DNA from: Gracilaria domingensis
Lineage: Eukaryota; Rhodophyta; Florideophyceae; Gracilariales; Gracilariaceae
Length of the DNA stretch: 64,000 nt
Reading direction: 5' to 3'
Assembly: GCA_022539475.1 (NCBI GenBank)
Contig: VCMS01000182.1
Location: 115,150-179,149, forward strand
Part shown: positions 29,541 to 40,495 of the stretch, one piece after another
Layout: the number at the start of each line of letters is the position of its first letter
Numbering within the stretch: position 1 is the first letter of the stretch
Position numbers and translations under genes: made by a program
Notes under the pieces: model-generated
The model's input: only the letters and a program-made list of their open reading frames with translations
Told to the model about the DNA's origin: nothing
Database searches by the model: none

Positions 29541-30014
29541 GTTGGTGCGGGGGGAAGTGGGTGCGCGGGGGGGGGGGGGGAACGGGATACGGGCGGGACG
29601 AGGGGGGTGCTGGTGCGATGGAGAGAGGAGGTAGGGGCGATGGGGGGGGGGGGGAGGGGAGGTTGAAGTGCGCGCGAAGGTGAGCGCGGCGCAAAAGCGC
29701 GCGTCACGATAGGCGCGACAAGCAACAAGCGGCGCGCCGAGAGCGCGCATTCGTTGAGCGCACGGATCAAGCGCACAGGACGCGCGCGTGGCGGCGTGTT
29801 CGACGTGGCGGCGCAGCGCGTGGCGCGCTGTCAGCCGCCGCGCTTGACAGCGGCTGCGCAGCAGCTGACGAGTCGTTAGCGTCGCGCGTGCGCGATGCGC
29901 CGCGCGTGGTCTGGCGCGCGCGCTTCTCTAGATACTGTCTAGAGGCTCGCGCCGTGCGCTGCCGCCCCCGCGCGCGCCGCTGCGTGCGTCTCGCGACTCT
30001 GCCGCTGCTGTATC

Positions 30015-31292
30015 ATGTGTCCGTCGTCGTCGCCGTCGCCGTCTTCGTCGCCGTCGGCGCCGCCGCCGCCGGACGCGCTGCGTCTGCAGCGGCTGTCGGA
30101 CGCTCCGTACAGCGTGGCCGCCGCCGCGCCGCCGCAGCGCGTCGCGCTGGGTGGCTTTTCGCGCGTGTTTGAGACGTATTATAACAGACTTTCGGACGCC
30201 GTGTGCACGTTTGGCGCCGAGCAGAGCATGCCGTGCGAGTGCGATGAGAGTGACGGCACGCTGCGATGTGATGTGCCCAAGGCGCTGCCCAGTGCGCCGT
30301 CCGCGTGCCTCACGCTCACGGCCAGGATTGCCGACTTTGAGACGCCGCCGCTGCTGATTAAGAGTAGCACCCACTTGCAGCATTCGCACTGCGCTACTAT
30401 TGCCGTGCCGCCGCCTGCGCCGCCGCCGCCGAAACACCCGTACCACCTGCGGCTCATTGACCGCCTGCATGCGCGCCTGCAGATGCCGTTGCTGCGACAG
30501 TGTGTCGCAGAGTGCGTCGGCACCATGTTCATCGTCGTCTTTGGCGTGGGCAGCGTGTGCTCTGCCGTGCTGTCCGAGTCGCTGTCGGGGCTGTGGCAGA
30601 TTGCCGTCGTGTGGGGGTTCGGAGTCGCGCTCGCCATTCTGGCTACCGCCAGCGTGTCTGGTGCGCATCTGAACCCCGCCGTGTCGCTGGCGTTTGCCAT
30701 CTTCCGCCCGCAGGAGTTCCCGCTCAGCAAGCTGCTGCCGTACTGGGTGGCGCAGTACTTGGGCGGCATTGTGGGCGGCGCCATCAACCTGCTCATGTTC
30801 GGTCCGGCGTTTGCCAACTTTGAAAACGTCAACAACATTGTCAGGGGCTCGTCGCAGTCCGTGCTCACTGCGCGCGCGTTTGGCGAGTACTTTCCGGACC
30901 CCGGTAACGCGCTGCTGTCCACGCTGTCGCTCAGTCCGGCGTTCGCCATGATGGTGGAGGCATGGGGAACCGCCATTCTCATGTTCATGATTCTGGCGCT
31001 CACGGACGAGCGACACAAGCTCCTCTGCGGCAAGGAGATGGTGCCGTTTTATATCGGCTTCACGGTTTCGGTGCTTATTAGCTTGTATGCGCCGCTCACG
31101 CAGGCGGGGTGGAACCCCGCGAGGGACTTTGGTCCGCGCGTGGTGGCGGCGCTGGCTGGCTGGCGGGAGGTGGCCATCCCGGGGCCGCGCAACGCCTTCT
31201 GGATCTATATTGTGGGGCCGAAGATTGGCGCGCCAGTGGGCGCGTTTCTGTACGACGTGCTCATTCACCCGGGACTTCATAAGCGCGCCTGA
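30015..31292 (+). CDS. Aquaglyceroporin (MIP family) with long N-terminal extension
   Basis: 425 residues. The channel occupies residues ~155-415: six hydrophobic segments and two half-helix motifs, GAHLNPAVS and QAGWNPARDFGPR. The Asp after NPAR (NPARDxGPR) is the mark of glycerol-conducting GlpF-type channels as opposed to strict water channels. The N-terminal ~150 residues are Ser/Pro-rich and unusual in length. GC content and CpG density are high over the 5' half. The ATG at 30015 is first in frame after a GC-rich promoter shared with the BTB gene. Likely in plasma membrane or an internal membrane, moving water, glycerol or related osmolytes. Confidence 0.85.
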   Translation: MCPSSSPSPSSSPSAPPPPDALRLQRLSDAPYSVAAAAPPQRVALGGFSRVFETYYNRLSDAVCTFGAEQSMPCECDESDGTLRCDVPKALPSAPSACLTLTARIADFETPPLLIKSSTHLQHSHCATIAVPPPAPPPPKHPYHLRLIDRLHARLQMPLLRQCVAECVGTMFIVVFGVGSVCSAVLSESLSGLWQIAVVWGFGVALAILATASVSGAHLNPAVSLAFAIFRPQEFPLSKLLPYWVAQYLGGIVGGAINLLMFGPAFANFENVNNIVRGSSQSVLTARAFGEYFPDPGNALLSTLSLSPAFAMMVEAWGTAILMFMILALTDERHKLLCGKEMVPFYIGFTVSVLISLYAPLTQAGWNPARDFGPRVVAALAGWREVAIPGPRNAFWIYIVGPKIGAPVGAFLYDVLIHPGLHKRA

Positions 31293-31682
31293 CGTAGATT
31301 CAAGTTGAATCATTCAACCACTATACATATTTGAGCACTTAGTCTTCTTCACGAGCACCACAGAATGGCTTGTTTCCTGCTCAAGAGCCCTGCATGCCAA
31401 ACGTGCCAAGTCGGGCTTATCCTTTTTCAGCAGAAAGAAGTTCCTGACGTAACTATGCGGACCGGTGCAGTTTGCGATGATGCAATTCCCTCAGCAGATC
31501 GTCAGCATCCTCCATTAAGTGGAGTCTTCTGGTTTGCGTCCCGCCTCCCGTAGTTTGTCTTTTCTGTGAAGGTGAATTGTTTTGCGAGGGCAGCCTTACT
31601 ATCTTCATATAAATTATTTGTGTACACCTCATCAAACTGTTCAGCGACTGGTGCATCATTCTCGCCGTCGTCTCCCGCCCTC

Positions 31683-33584
31683 ATGCGCTGCCCCAGCTGC
31701 GACAACGAGCATCTGTCGCCGTCTGGCGATGGCGCGCTGGTGTGCGACGCGTGCGGCGAGCAGATCATCGGTTTCCAGGAGGAGGAGGTCGATGTGGCGC
31801 TCTCTGGCACCGCCGTCACCAACCGACAGTCACAGTCGTCGCAGGCGCGCGCCACCAGACGAAGCATCCAGCTGCGCAGTCAGGCGCCGCAAGTCGTCCA
31901 ACCCAACCGCCCGTCGGAGGACATCTTGCTGTGTGAGGGCGTTTTCATTCTGTCAAAGGCGCTTGCAGAGCGCTTGATTCGACTGCGATACTGCTCAACG
32001 CGAGTCTACAAGCCGCTGTTTGAAATTGTTTCGTGCTGGGTTCGCAGACGACATGCGGGCGCCCATCGCTTCGGAAGGTCGCATGTCTACTTTCAGCAAT
32101 TTCATGTCTTGTCACTTGTTTGCTTGGCTTGCTTGTACGTACGCGCCCCAATGCTGCCGAGGGACCTCTGTCGACTGGTTGCCACGCGACAAGTGCCGTT
32201 CTTCGCTGTATTGAAGACCTTGTTTCCACCGTCGTTTCGGGAAAGTCGTGCGATTCGGAACGCTTTCACGCCTACCAAACTGCCCATTGCGAAGCATGTT
32301 ATTCGTGTTGCCAATGAACTTGCTACGGATGATCATGCTTGGCCGCCTCTTGCCAAGTTCTTTCAGCGTAATGTGCCCTTGCGCAGTAAACTTTCCTCTC
32401 ACAATGTTTGGGGAGCGAAACAAACTTTTGTCCCTACTTGCTTTCCCGTGTCGCATTTGCATATCACGATACTGAGAGTTTCTCGCTTGCTTGGATTGCC
32501 GGATGATTTTGGTGCGCGCGTGTTGCGCTTTATGGAATTGCGTCTTGTTGCAGTCAAGATGGCCAGAGTGCTCAATCACCAAAGTGAGGGCTCGTTCGAT
32601 GATTCTCGTATCAATGCGTATCATGTCAATCATATTCCAAACTATCTCGACCCCTCGCGCCCGTTTTCCAAGGTTATTCACCCGCAGCGCGATCTTTATG
32701 GCTTTCCGACCGATCACGCTTTGCAGGCCGACTTTATCAACACCATGCGCTTGTGCTACGGAAGACGCAAGTTGCGCCGAAGTGCAAAAGCTGAGAAGTT
32801 GTCTAAACGTGAACAGCGGCTCCGAGAGGAGTGGCGAGGCTGCACGGATGCTATGTTGCGCTGGTTGCAGATAGGAAATCCTGAGGATGTCGATAATGTT
32901 GCGTGGACCGCTCTTAGTCCGGATGCTATTTCGAACACAAGAGGCGCTTGTTTGAGAAGGCTGGCTGAATTAGTTGATGATATTCATGCCGAAAAGGGGG
33001 AACTGGATCCCCAACTATGGGGTCGATATGTCAACGCATTCACGGAGATTGGCAGAAGAGGCGACGAAGATTGCGAGGAAGCACCTGTGAACTTTGTTGA
33101 GGACGATTTCTCACATATTGTCGAAGAAACCGAATGCATGTATGATTTGGATCGTATACGTCCCGGTTTGACAGATTCTGTCAACAAGGCAGTCCAAAAC
33201 ATGACGGAGGAACGACGCCTGCTCGATTCGTTGGACCTGAGAGATGTTGATGGGGAACCAGTGAATCGCGAACCCGTCCGACGTTGGGGATTGCGTCGGT
33301 CGTCGAAGACACGGCCTCTCGGAAATCGGAAGCGTTTGTACTCGAAGATTGTTAGCTCTTACGATTACTTCCTAGAGCCCGCGGGCATTGGCTTGGCTTG
33401 GACCATCATGAACAGATTCTTTGCTGGGAATAACGTCGTGTTGGAAGGTATGAAACTCACGCAGTCTGAGGATGTTCATGACGAACAGATGCGAAGAGCT
33501 TGTGATAGAACATTGGGAGTGGTGATTCGATATATTCTAGGACTTAAGGCGATTCGATGCCCTGATGAGGGCTTGGTTGACTGA
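31683..33584 (+). CDS. RRN7/TAF1B-like RNA polymerase I initiation factor
   Basis: 633 residues from the ATG at 31683 (the frame is open upstream). The N-terminus MRCPSCDNEHLSPSGDGALVCDACG is a zinc ribbon (CxxC...CxxC) like that of TFIIB-related factors. It is followed by a charged linker and two helical regions where cyclin-like repeats would lie, with ATDDHAWPPLAKFF and the FPVSHLHITILRVSRLLGLP helix. This layout fits Rrn7/TAF1B, the TFIIB-like subunit of the pol I core/SL1 factor that recruits polymerase to rDNA. Sequence conservation of the family is low, so TFIIB-like pol I factor is the safe claim. Confidence 0.6.
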   Translation: MRCPSCDNEHLSPSGDGALVCDACGEQIIGFQEEEVDVALSGTAVTNRQSQSSQARATRRSIQLRSQAPQVVQPNRPSEDILLCEGVFILSKALAERLIRLRYCSTRVYKPLFEIVSCWVRRRHAGAHRFGRSHVYFQQFHVLSLVCLACLYVRAPMLPRDLCRLVATRQVPFFAVLKTLFPPSFRESRAIRNAFTPTKLPIAKHVIRVANELATDDHAWPPLAKFFQRNVPLRSKLSSHNVWGAKQTFVPTCFPVSHLHITILRVSRLLGLPDDFGARVLRFMELRLVAVKMARVLNHQSEGSFDDSRINAYHVNHIPNYLDPSRPFSKVIHPQRDLYGFPTDHALQADFINTMRLCYGRRKLRRSAKAEKLSKREQRLREEWRGCTDAMLRWLQIGNPEDVDNVAWTALSPDAISNTRGACLRRLAELVDDIHAEKGELDPQLWGRYVNAFTEIGRRGDEDCEEAPVNFVEDDFSHIVEETECMYDLDRIRPGLTDSVNKAVQNMTEERRLLDSLDLRDVDGEPVNREPVRRWGLRRSSKTRPLGNRKRLYSKIVSSYDYFLEPAGIGLAWTIMNRFFAGNNVVLEGMKLTQSEDVHDEQMRRACDRTLGVVIRYILGLKAIRCPDEGLVD

Positions 33585-34462
33585 CTAACTTGGAAATTGG
33601 CTAGACAATGGCCGAAACTTTTCTTCCCGGCTCGCTTTTATTAACTTGTTGGCAATTCTCGTTCACTTCAGCGCTCTTCAATGTTTTTTTCCAAAACTTA
33701 GATCCTCCCACTAAAGTTTAGTGACTAAACAAAGATAAGGTGGACCATTCAGCTATCGCTTTGGGTCCCGATGGAGTTCTACGGCATGTTATTGGCATTG
33801 TGCATGAACCGCATCCATATCTGCAGCACAGTTCTATACACGCAGGTACATTAGGACTCAGTCGACGTCTTTACAAATCCGCTTGTAGACATGCGTGCGA
33901 TTCTTCTGATTGCTGCAGCTTGCTTTGGTAAGAAACGCTTCACGGGCGAAAACAACTGAGAAACCCAATACTTTCTCGTCGTAGCTCGGAAAGTGTGGTA
34001 CAGCTACTGATCAGTTTTCAGTGGCTGCAACGGAGAGGTATTGTAGGTCGTTGGATCTTCAGCAAACCCGCGAGTAGAAGTTTATTGACTTGACCGTTTC
34101 CTAAGCTACGTGTGAGAGAGAGGCAAATGTGATCACCTATCGCCAATGACTTTTACTGCAAAGGAATATACCACAAATGCCTGTAAAAGAAGAGAGAAAA
34201 ATAGAAAGTATAGTCTCAACCCAGAGGTGCCTAACTTCACTAGTAGTCATTGCCATGGCTTATTACGAACGTCCGCATTCGAAGAAAGGACTGGTAAACG
34301 ATTATGAAAGGGTTAGATGAGAAAGTGAGAAAGGCAAAGGCAAAACGAGAATGGCAAAAATAAGTTCGAACAAAGGAAAAGTGCGAGGAGCATTTATTAT
34401 AACCATAGGTATGGGAATGAGAGAGGGGAAGCGGGGGTAGTAAATGATAGAAACAGGGATAG
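33585..34462. other. Gene-free region 3' of the RRN7-like gene
   Basis: About 0.9 kb of AT-rich sequence with no convincing open frame or RNA gene. Confidence 0.4.
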
Positions 34463-34584
34463 TTTTACAACGGTGGCACCGGAACTGCTTTCACAACCTG
34501 TGGGAGATATAAAAGGAAGGGGGGAAGGAGACTTTGAACAGGGAATTTTTACAACGGTGGCACCGGAACTGTTTTCACAACCTG
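34463..34584. repeat. 38-bp direct repeat, period 84
   Basis: TTTTACAACGGTGGCACCGG and the following 18 bases occur at 34463-34500 and again at 34547-34584 with one C/T difference. No gene is linked. Confidence 0.8.
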
Positions 34585-34730
34585 CAAGGGGTGGGGATGA
34601 TGGGGACATGAGAGTTGAGGGAGCGTGGGGCGTGGAGGGATGCGGCTTTTATACTGCTCTCAGGGAAAACTCTCCTGGAGTTTCTCCTCCCACATGCTCA
34701 AATTAATTTGTCAGCGGTCCCGTCACGGAG

Positions 34731-35070
34731 ATGGTGAACGTGTCCGCAATTCTGCACGGGACACGTACCTGCACTCCACCCGGTGGCGTCTTATTTAAAC
34801 CAACGCCTACTGAAGTGCGAGTGCGGTACAAACGTCAAAAAGAATGTCGAACACGTTCTTTTCCGATGCCCGCTTACAAGTGTTTCACGGCGAAACGAGC
34901 TCCCACCGCCAAGAGAGCGAGAAGACAAACCTCTGTTAGAGTTGATTAAGCAAAACCCGTCGAAATTTTTGGCCTTCTTAAGGAGAGAGAATTACGTTTA
35001 GAATACTATAGCGTACTTTTCCTGCTTCTTCGCAATAAGGAGTTGCAGACCATACTAAAGAAGAAGAAGA
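34731..35070 (+). mobile_element. Non-LTR retrotransposon 3' fragment (copy 1)
   Basis: Two overlapping frames give GHVPALHPVASYLNQ and then LKCECGTNVKKNVEHVLFRCP, ending KFLAFLRRENYV at 35001. The GH-x-P...YL and CxC(x)nH(x)4C pattern is the typical C-terminal end of LINE-type ORF2 after the RNase H domain. The 3' end runs into an (AAG)n tail at 35056-35073, as in elements that end in short repeats. Truncated and frameshifted. Confidence 0.75.
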
Positions 35071-35074
35071 AGAA

Positions 35075-35139
35075 CGTGTCTGATTTGCATTCTTGAATAG
35101 CATGGTTGAAATTCATCCGTTGAATGCAAATCAGACACG
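35075..35139. repeat. 18-bp perfect inverted repeat abutting the LINE tail
   Basis: CGTGTCTGATTTGCATTC at 35075-35092 pairs exactly with 35122-35139 across 29 bp. It starts directly after the (AAG)n tail of copy 1. Confidence 0.8.
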
Positions 35140-35214
35140 TCCGTCGCGGAAGGTTCTGAATCGAGAGAAACGACAGGGACGCAAGTAACAACGGGTTGAT
35201 CGCACACATACAAA

Positions 35215-35526
35215 TTGCACGATACAATACCACTTGAGCAAGAAAAACGAAGTGTTTCTCGATTGGATACCCAGCCACTGCGGATCCTCGAAAATGAACG
35301 GGTCGATAACCTTGCAAAAGAGGGCCTAAAACTGCCGCTATCCAAACAGATTTTGGTCCCATTGGACATGCTTGACGTTAAGGTTATCTATCTACCAGAA
35401 AGAAGACTCTTGCTTCGCTGCCAAAATGCCCTGAACTCTTTGGGAATCATGGAGCAACTCGAAACGTTGAAGTGGGCATGGCCCAATTGTTTACGGGACA
35501 CGTACCATCACTTCATCCCTTTGCCT
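35215..35526 (+). mobile_element. Non-LTR retrotransposon RNase H fragment (copy 2), broken
   Basis: One frame reads FLDWIPSHCGSS, the next reads NERVDNLAKEGLKLP: the C-terminal RNase H signature (W-x-P-S-H-x-G then G-N-E-x-x-D-x-L-A-K) split by a frameshift near 35290. Further on LFTGHVPSLHPFASF is cut at 35527 by the inverted copy. Confidence 0.7.
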
Positions 35527-35770
35527 CCTTCTTCTTCTTTATTTTGGACAGTAGTTTCTTATTCCTAAACTACAGTAGAGCCTCATAGGAGGTTCTCTCT
35601 CTTTAGAAAGGCCAAGAAGTTCTGTGAATTATGTCTTATCAGGTACGGCACTGATGATTTGGCTTCGTGTGGCTGTCCAGCCAAGAGGGATCGTCGAGAC
35701 ATGTTCAGATGTGGACATCGCAATATCACATGGTCGCAGTCTTTTTTAGCGTTTGTACCACTTTCCGATT
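35527..35770 (-). mobile_element. Non-LTR retrotransposon 3' end in inverted orientation (copy 3)
   Basis: On the minus strand SGTNAKKDCDHVILRCPHLN leads to NSQNFLAFLKRENLL, a stop near 35583, then a 3' UTR ending in TTTATTGT-type sequence and a GAA-rich tail at 35527. It is an inverted copy of 35950-36175. It interrupts copy 2. Confidence 0.75.
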
Positions 35771-35789
35771 TCGACATTTTCACGTCGGT

Positions 35790-36175
35790 TCTTGGCCTCC
35801 GTTGGAGATCCGTCTGCGTTCTCATTTCGCTCCGATTCTTCGTAGAAGGATCGGACTCAGGCACACCACGTGAAGGCGAGATGCACGTGCCCATTGCCTC
35901 CTATTTGAACCATAGAACGTTGCGGTGCACTTGTGGCACAAAAGTCAAGAAAGGCTGTGAGCATTTGGTCCTACGATGTCCGCTATTGAATATCTCTTGA
36001 CGATCCCTCTTCGCTGGACAGCCACATGAAGCAAAATCTTCAGTGCAGTACCTGATAAGACATAATTCACAGAACTTCTTGGCCTTTCTAAAGAGAGAGA
36101 CTCTCCCCTGAGGCTCTACTGTGGTTTAGTAATAAGAAACTTCTGTCCACAATAAAGAAAGAAAGAAGAAGTATG
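35790..36175 (+). mobile_element. Non-LTR retrotransposon 3' end (copy 4)
   Basis: Frames give RLRSHFAPILRRRIGLRHTT, then MHVPIASYLNHRTLRCTCGTKVKKGCEHLVLRCP, a stop, and a continuation ending FLAFLKRE. The 3' UTR ends ATAAAGAAAGAAAGAAGAAG at 36156-36175. With copy 3 it makes an imperfect inverted repeat of about 230 bp per arm. Confidence 0.75.
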
Positions 36176-37133
36176 ATACAATGCAGACTGCCTCTCTCCG
36201 TCGTTTGAGACGCAGTGGCTCCTGCCTGAGATCACATCAAGGAACTCTCGCTCACGCTGATTACGTACAATGACCCGCAAAGTACGCTACGACGAAGCTG
36301 TGCGGTAAGGCCGCTTGTGTGCACATTATTGCACATTCTCCGCATCACGCCGTGATGAAAGATTCGCATTGCCGGACTGCCAGAGAACCTTACAGGCGTT
36401 GAGTCACCTTCGCATCTTTGATGTGACTGTCAGGTATAAGGATAGCCCTCCCGTTGGTACTTTGTACGTGTAGCGTCCTACAACGTGTGGATCATTGTTA
36501 CGCCGATGCTCCGTAATCATGATGATCTCCGATTCTTGACACTACCGAAGTCCAAAGGCACACTCTAGTCCACAGATGAAGAATACTGGAGCACTGTACG
36601 AGTCACCATATTATAGTGTTTGTTGTTAGATCAGAATCAATATTCAGTGCCTTGTAAAACGGTACGTGACCAAGAGTGTGAGCATCATCATGATGCATGA
36701 TGCTGATGCCCTGTAAGTCAATTCGGTATGGAGTTTCTTTATCAAGTACGTGTAGTCACCACGGTGTGATACAGCCTGTGTAAGTTCTGCTGAGAAGATC
36801 GTCCTAGACGGACATTTGCCCGGCCACCGAAAAATTGGGCCCCCTCGAATAACTCTACCTTCGGTAGATTCTACAGTAGAATTTTTCTACTTGCAGTTCA
36901 GTAAACTGAGTTTACTACGCCATTCAACAACGCACAGATCCTAGCGAAATTCTGTACAGCATCATATACATGAACAAAAGTATGTACAAGACCCAGTCGC
37001 ATAGCAGTTAGACATCCACCTCTGAGAGTCTGTTAGAAGTTGTATGAATTAAATCGTATTCACGTTCCTCGAAATCAACTGCAGGAAAACCGAAGTCATT
37101 TTCAAAAAGCTTTCTCAAGCAGGACATATATTC
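36176..37133. other. Gene-free region with three adjacent small hairpins
   Basis: About 0.95 kb without a convincing gene. At 36855-36916 three hairpins follow each other: CTACC/GGTAG (36855-36867), ATTCTA/TAGAAT (36868-36882), AGTAAAC/GTTTACT (36900-36916). Confidence 0.5.
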
Positions 37134-39974
37134 TTAACTTCCTCCATCTGCAACTTCCATCTCCGTACGGCGCACGTCTTTCTCAGCCTTCTCAAGGCCA
37201 CGCTGCACTTCGGGAGTATCCCGATTTGAAGGCGTAGAGTTGATATCCTTATCTTCACTTCGGAGGCCTTCAACAATAGCATCAATCCGCTGCGCATTCG
37301 CAGGACGAGAAGTGCTCCTCGCTTGCGCAGCATCTGGCGGTTCTTCACTTTCTTCAGTGTTCTTCCTCGCGCCGTCAATGCCCTGCTCGTTCTCTTCATT
37401 GTTTAGGTTGTCTACTTCGCCTTCGGGGACACTGTCGCGAGAATTATTATGCTCCGGCCTTTCTGGTCGCTGCTGTGCTTCGGTACCCCTAGTGCCGGAT
37501 ATGACTTCACGTCCTCTCAAGACTGATCTCCCTTGGTCGTCAGCGTCTGCCTCTTCTTCTCTTGAGTGCACCGTTTGTGCTTGCTCTTTGCGGTTTGCGC
37601 CATTTTCACTGCCACTTCTATCGTCTACAACACCCGCTACCTGCTTGCTAGACTCTTGTCCATCTGCATTTCTTTCTCCTTCCCCGTCAGATGCGCTGTT
37701 CGCATTTGCCCGCTCTGCGTCCATTTGGTTAGTTCCATCTCCTGCTTGATCCCTGAGACGTCTGTTCACCGCTTCCCTGAACGAGCTCTCCATCATGTTC
37801 TGCCCTCGTCGAGCATCTTCATCTACCGTTCTCCGTTCTCCAGGGCCCCCATCCGATTTGTCGCCCTCACCCCTGATCCGGTGCATCGAGTTCACAACCG
37901 GTCTTGGCGATTGACCTACGTCCGGATCAACTTTTTCTTCAACATCTTCTTCCCTCACAGATGAATCATGATCTTCAACCCCTGACTGGATGCGTGACTT
38001 CCATCGAGGTGAATCGTCGTCACTTACGTTCGTAGCATCGCCTTTCGCAGATGAATTACGAACCTCAGTCTTCGATGGGGTTCGTGCTTTCCATCTATTT
38101 GAATCATCTTCGCTTTCTTCCATTGCCCCACTCTTTGCAGGTGCCTTACGGCCCTTAGCCTCAGGCTGGGTTTTTGACTTCCACCGAAGTGAATCATCGT
38201 CGCTCTCTTCAATTACCCCACCCTTCACTGATGTATTACGTCCTTCAACCTTCGGTTGTGCCTTTCGTTTCCACCGAAGTGATTCGTCGTCAACTTCTTC
38301 CGTGGCGCCGCCCTTCGCAGACGGGCTACGAATCTCAACCTTGGGCTGGGTTCGCGGCTTCCACCGAAGTGAACCGTCGTCGCTCTCTTCAGTTACACCA
38401 CCCTTCTCCGATGCATTGCGACCTTCAACCTTGGGCATGGGTCTCACTTTCCACCGATGCGAATCGTCGTCACTTTCCTCCATTGCACCATTCGGTTGCA
38501 GTGCTGTCATATTCTTGTCTGGGCGTTCTGGAGCAGAGTTGGCTTCACCGTTCGGCACATTCTCAACGGCGCGTTTCGGAGAAGTAATTCGCATGGAGCT
38601 TCCGTCTGACATTCTCGGGGTCTCGGCTGCCGGATATCGACGCCGCGGAAAGTTGATTCGACGTTGCTTGCGCTTTGCTCGTCGGAGGCTGCTGATGTAT
38701 TGATCGTCATCTTCTAAGTCACTGCCTTCGTAGTCAACATGGTGACGCGGACGCCTACTTGCATGACGAACGTCAGGGTTCAGGCTGTCCTCGTCCCTCT
38801 GGCGCAAACCCAAGGCTGGGGTACGTGATGTGTCGATAAAACCGGTGCTTGGGGCATGCGGAAGATGTCGAAGATGTTCAAATATCTTCATGGTAGTCTT
38901 TTGTAGCTCAGCTGGAGAATTGTGGTTCTCCATGTTGCTGGGTACGATATGAAGTCGGAATTCGGGCCCATAAAACTCGTAGTTCTCGTTATATGGCAGT
39001 AGATCCGGAAGGGTCTCCCCAACCACTCGGGAAGTCTCGTACGCCCAGCAGCGGGCAACGTTGCGAATAGTGTACCCACCACCCCCTAGTAGAAGCATAG
39101 GAACGTCGTATCGCTTAAAGAAATCGACGCAGTGGGCATGACCACGCAAACTGAGATTGAAACAGCCCAGTCGATCGCCAGAAAGAGAATCTGCACCGCA
39201 TTGAAGTACAACGGCGCTAGGTCGATACCATTCCATAATGCGCCCCATAACGGGTTCGAAGATGGTGCGGTAGCTCTCGTCGTCAATGCCATCTCGAAGC
39301 GGAAAGTTGGCTGAATAGTACTTGCCCTTACCAATTCCTATGTCAATTGCGTCTCCGGTTCCGGGGAAGTAGTCGCCAAACTTGTGAAAACTGGCGGTCA
39401 TGACCCGGTCGGTGGTGTAGAAGGCTTCCTCAACGCCGTCGCCGTGGTGAATGTCGATGTCGACGTACAAAACTCTCGAGTGGACTTTGAGAAGCTCTAG
39501 AATTGCTAGAACGCAGTCGTTGATGTAGCAAAAGCCGCTGGCCTCCGCCTTTTTTGCGTGATGCAGACCACCAGCCCAGTTCACGGCAATATCGCTCTGG
39601 CCGTTGTTAAGCCTCGCCGCACCGGCAAGTGATCCGCCCGCTGCAATCTGGCAATACTCCCAGAGCCCGTCGAAGACCGGGCAGTCCTCGAGCACGTTGA
39701 AGCGGGTGAGATTCGTCGAATGGTCGCCGATGAGCTCGGGGGTGACGTTCTTGAGAAACGAGATGTAATCGTCGGCGTGGAAGCGAGTCATGTCGCGTTC
39801 TGAGGCGCGGGGTGTGGGCAAGACCTCCATCTTGTCGGCGAGGCCGTACGCGACGAGAAGGTTGTGGGTCATGCGCATGCGGTGGGGCTTCATGGGATGT
39901 CCCTGCGCGTAGTAAAAGTTGCCGACATCGGTGTCATAGAAATAGCCAACCTTTCTCCGTGGCGTGTATGCCAT
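37134..39974 (-). CDS. Class I histone deacetylase (RPD3/HDAC1-like) with repetitive C-terminal tail
   Basis: 946 residues from the ATG at 39974; a longer frame starts only with TTG. Residues 1-~400 are a complete class I HDAC: start [42 protein letters not shown], the zinc and charge-relay region [29 protein letters not shown], and [15 protein letters not shown] with the catalytic Tyr region. The tail of ~540 residues is disordered and acidic, with six ~30-residue tandem repeats ([11 protein letters not shown]...[14 protein letters not shown]) encoded at about 37955-38495, rich in CK2-type S-D-D sites. Typical class I HDACs have tails of only 50-100 residues. Acts in nuclear corepressor complexes. 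Divergent from the MED16-like gene with 521 bp between starts. Confidence 0.95.
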   Translation of the reverse strand: MAYTPRRKVGYFYDTDVGNFYYAQGHPMKPHRMRMTHNLLVAYGLADKMEVLPTPRASERDMTRFHADDYISFLKNVTPELIGDHSTNLTRFNVLEDCPVFDGLWEYCQIAAGGSLAGAARLNNGQSDIAVNWAGGLHHAKKAEASGFCYINDCVLAILELLKVHSRVLYVDIDIHHGDGVEEAFYTTDRVMTASFHKFGDYFPGTGDAIDIGIGKGKYYSANFPLRDGIDDESYRTIFEPVMGRIMEWYRPSAVVLQCGADSLSGDRLGCFNLSLRGHAHCVDFFKRYDVPMLLLGGGGYTIRNVARCWAYETSRVVGETLPDLLPYNENYEFYGPEFRLHIVPSNMENHNSPAELQKTTMKIFEHLRHLPHAPSTGFIDTSRTPALGLRQRDEDSLNPDVRHASRRPRHHVDYEGSDLEDDDQYISSLRRAKRKQRRINFPRRRYPAAETPRMSDGSSMRITSPKRAVENVPNGEANSAPERPDKNMTALQPNGAMEESDDDSHRWKVRPMPKVEGRNASEKGGVTEESDDGSLRWKPRTQPKVEIRSPSAKGGATEEVDDESLRWKRKAQPKVEGRNTSVKGGVIEESDDDSLRWKSKTQPEAKGRKAPAKSGAMEESEDDSNRWKARTPSKTEVRNSSAKGDATNVSDDDSPRWKSRIQSGVEDHDSSVREEDVEEKVDPDVGQSPRPVVNSMHRIRGEGDKSDGGPGERRTVDEDARRGQNMMESSFREAVNRRLRDQAGDGTNQMDAERANANSASDGEGERNADGQESSKQVAGVVDDRSGSENGANRKEQAQTVHSREEEADADDQGRSVLRGREVISGTRGTEAQQRPERPEHNNSRDSVPEGEVDNLNNEENEQGIDGARKNTEESEEPPDAAQARSTSRPANAQRIDAIVEGLRSEDKDINSTPSNRDTPEVQRGLEKAEKDVRRTEMEVADGGS
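37955..38495. repeat. Six tandem ~90-bp coding repeats in the HDAC tail
   Basis: Each unit encodes an acidic E-E-S-D-D-x-S-x-R-W-K box followed by about 19 variable basic/polar residues. Units are diverged (the W-K core is invariant), implying old duplication under constraint. Confidence 0.8.
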
Positions 39975-40495
39975 ATCTGCTGGGGGTGAAGGAGGAGGGG
40001 AGCGGGCGGGGGGAAGGGGCGGGGAAGGGAGCGGTGCGAAGGGGGAGGGGAGGGGGAGGGAACGGGGAGAGGAGGGGTCGACGGGGGTGCTCAAGTCGAG
40101 TCGGCACGTGCGCCACCCGCGCGATTTGCGTGCCGGGCAGATGCGCCGGTCATTTAACGTTTTTAAAGCAGGGACGACGTGCGCTCCACGCGTGCAGCGG
40201 CGGCTCGCTCTCTGCGCTGGCCACGTGTGGTGGCTTACAGCGGCGCTGACAGAGGGCGCCCGGAGCGCTGAACGGCGAAGGTAAACAGGCGCAGCTTCGG
40301 CTGCTGCGCTGCGTGCACGCGGCGCAGTGACGAGCAGTTGTTAAAGGGGCGCCCCGCCCTGCCGCGTCCAGTCGCCGACAGCGGCCCCGTTGCACCTGCG
40401 ATCAACTCCCGCGCGCGGCAAGCGCTCGCCCGACCCGCAGCCGCCCCCCCTCCCCCGCTTCACACTTGGCCCCTCCCCCCCCCCCCCCCCCCCCC
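39975..40495. promoter_or_regulatory. Divergent HDAC/MED16-like intergenic region
   Basis: 521 bp between divergent ATGs, GC-rich. Each leader is pyrimidine-rich on its own coding strand next to the ATG: C/T-rich at 39975-40075 (minus strand) and a 22-C run at 40474-40495 (plus strand), which touches the MED16-like start codon. Confidence 0.5.

Noticed and set aside
29928-31313. 461-codon minus-strand frame antisense to the aquaglyceroporin
   Set aside because: Arg/His-rich shadow frame in very GC-rich DNA; the plus frame has the complete MIP motifs.
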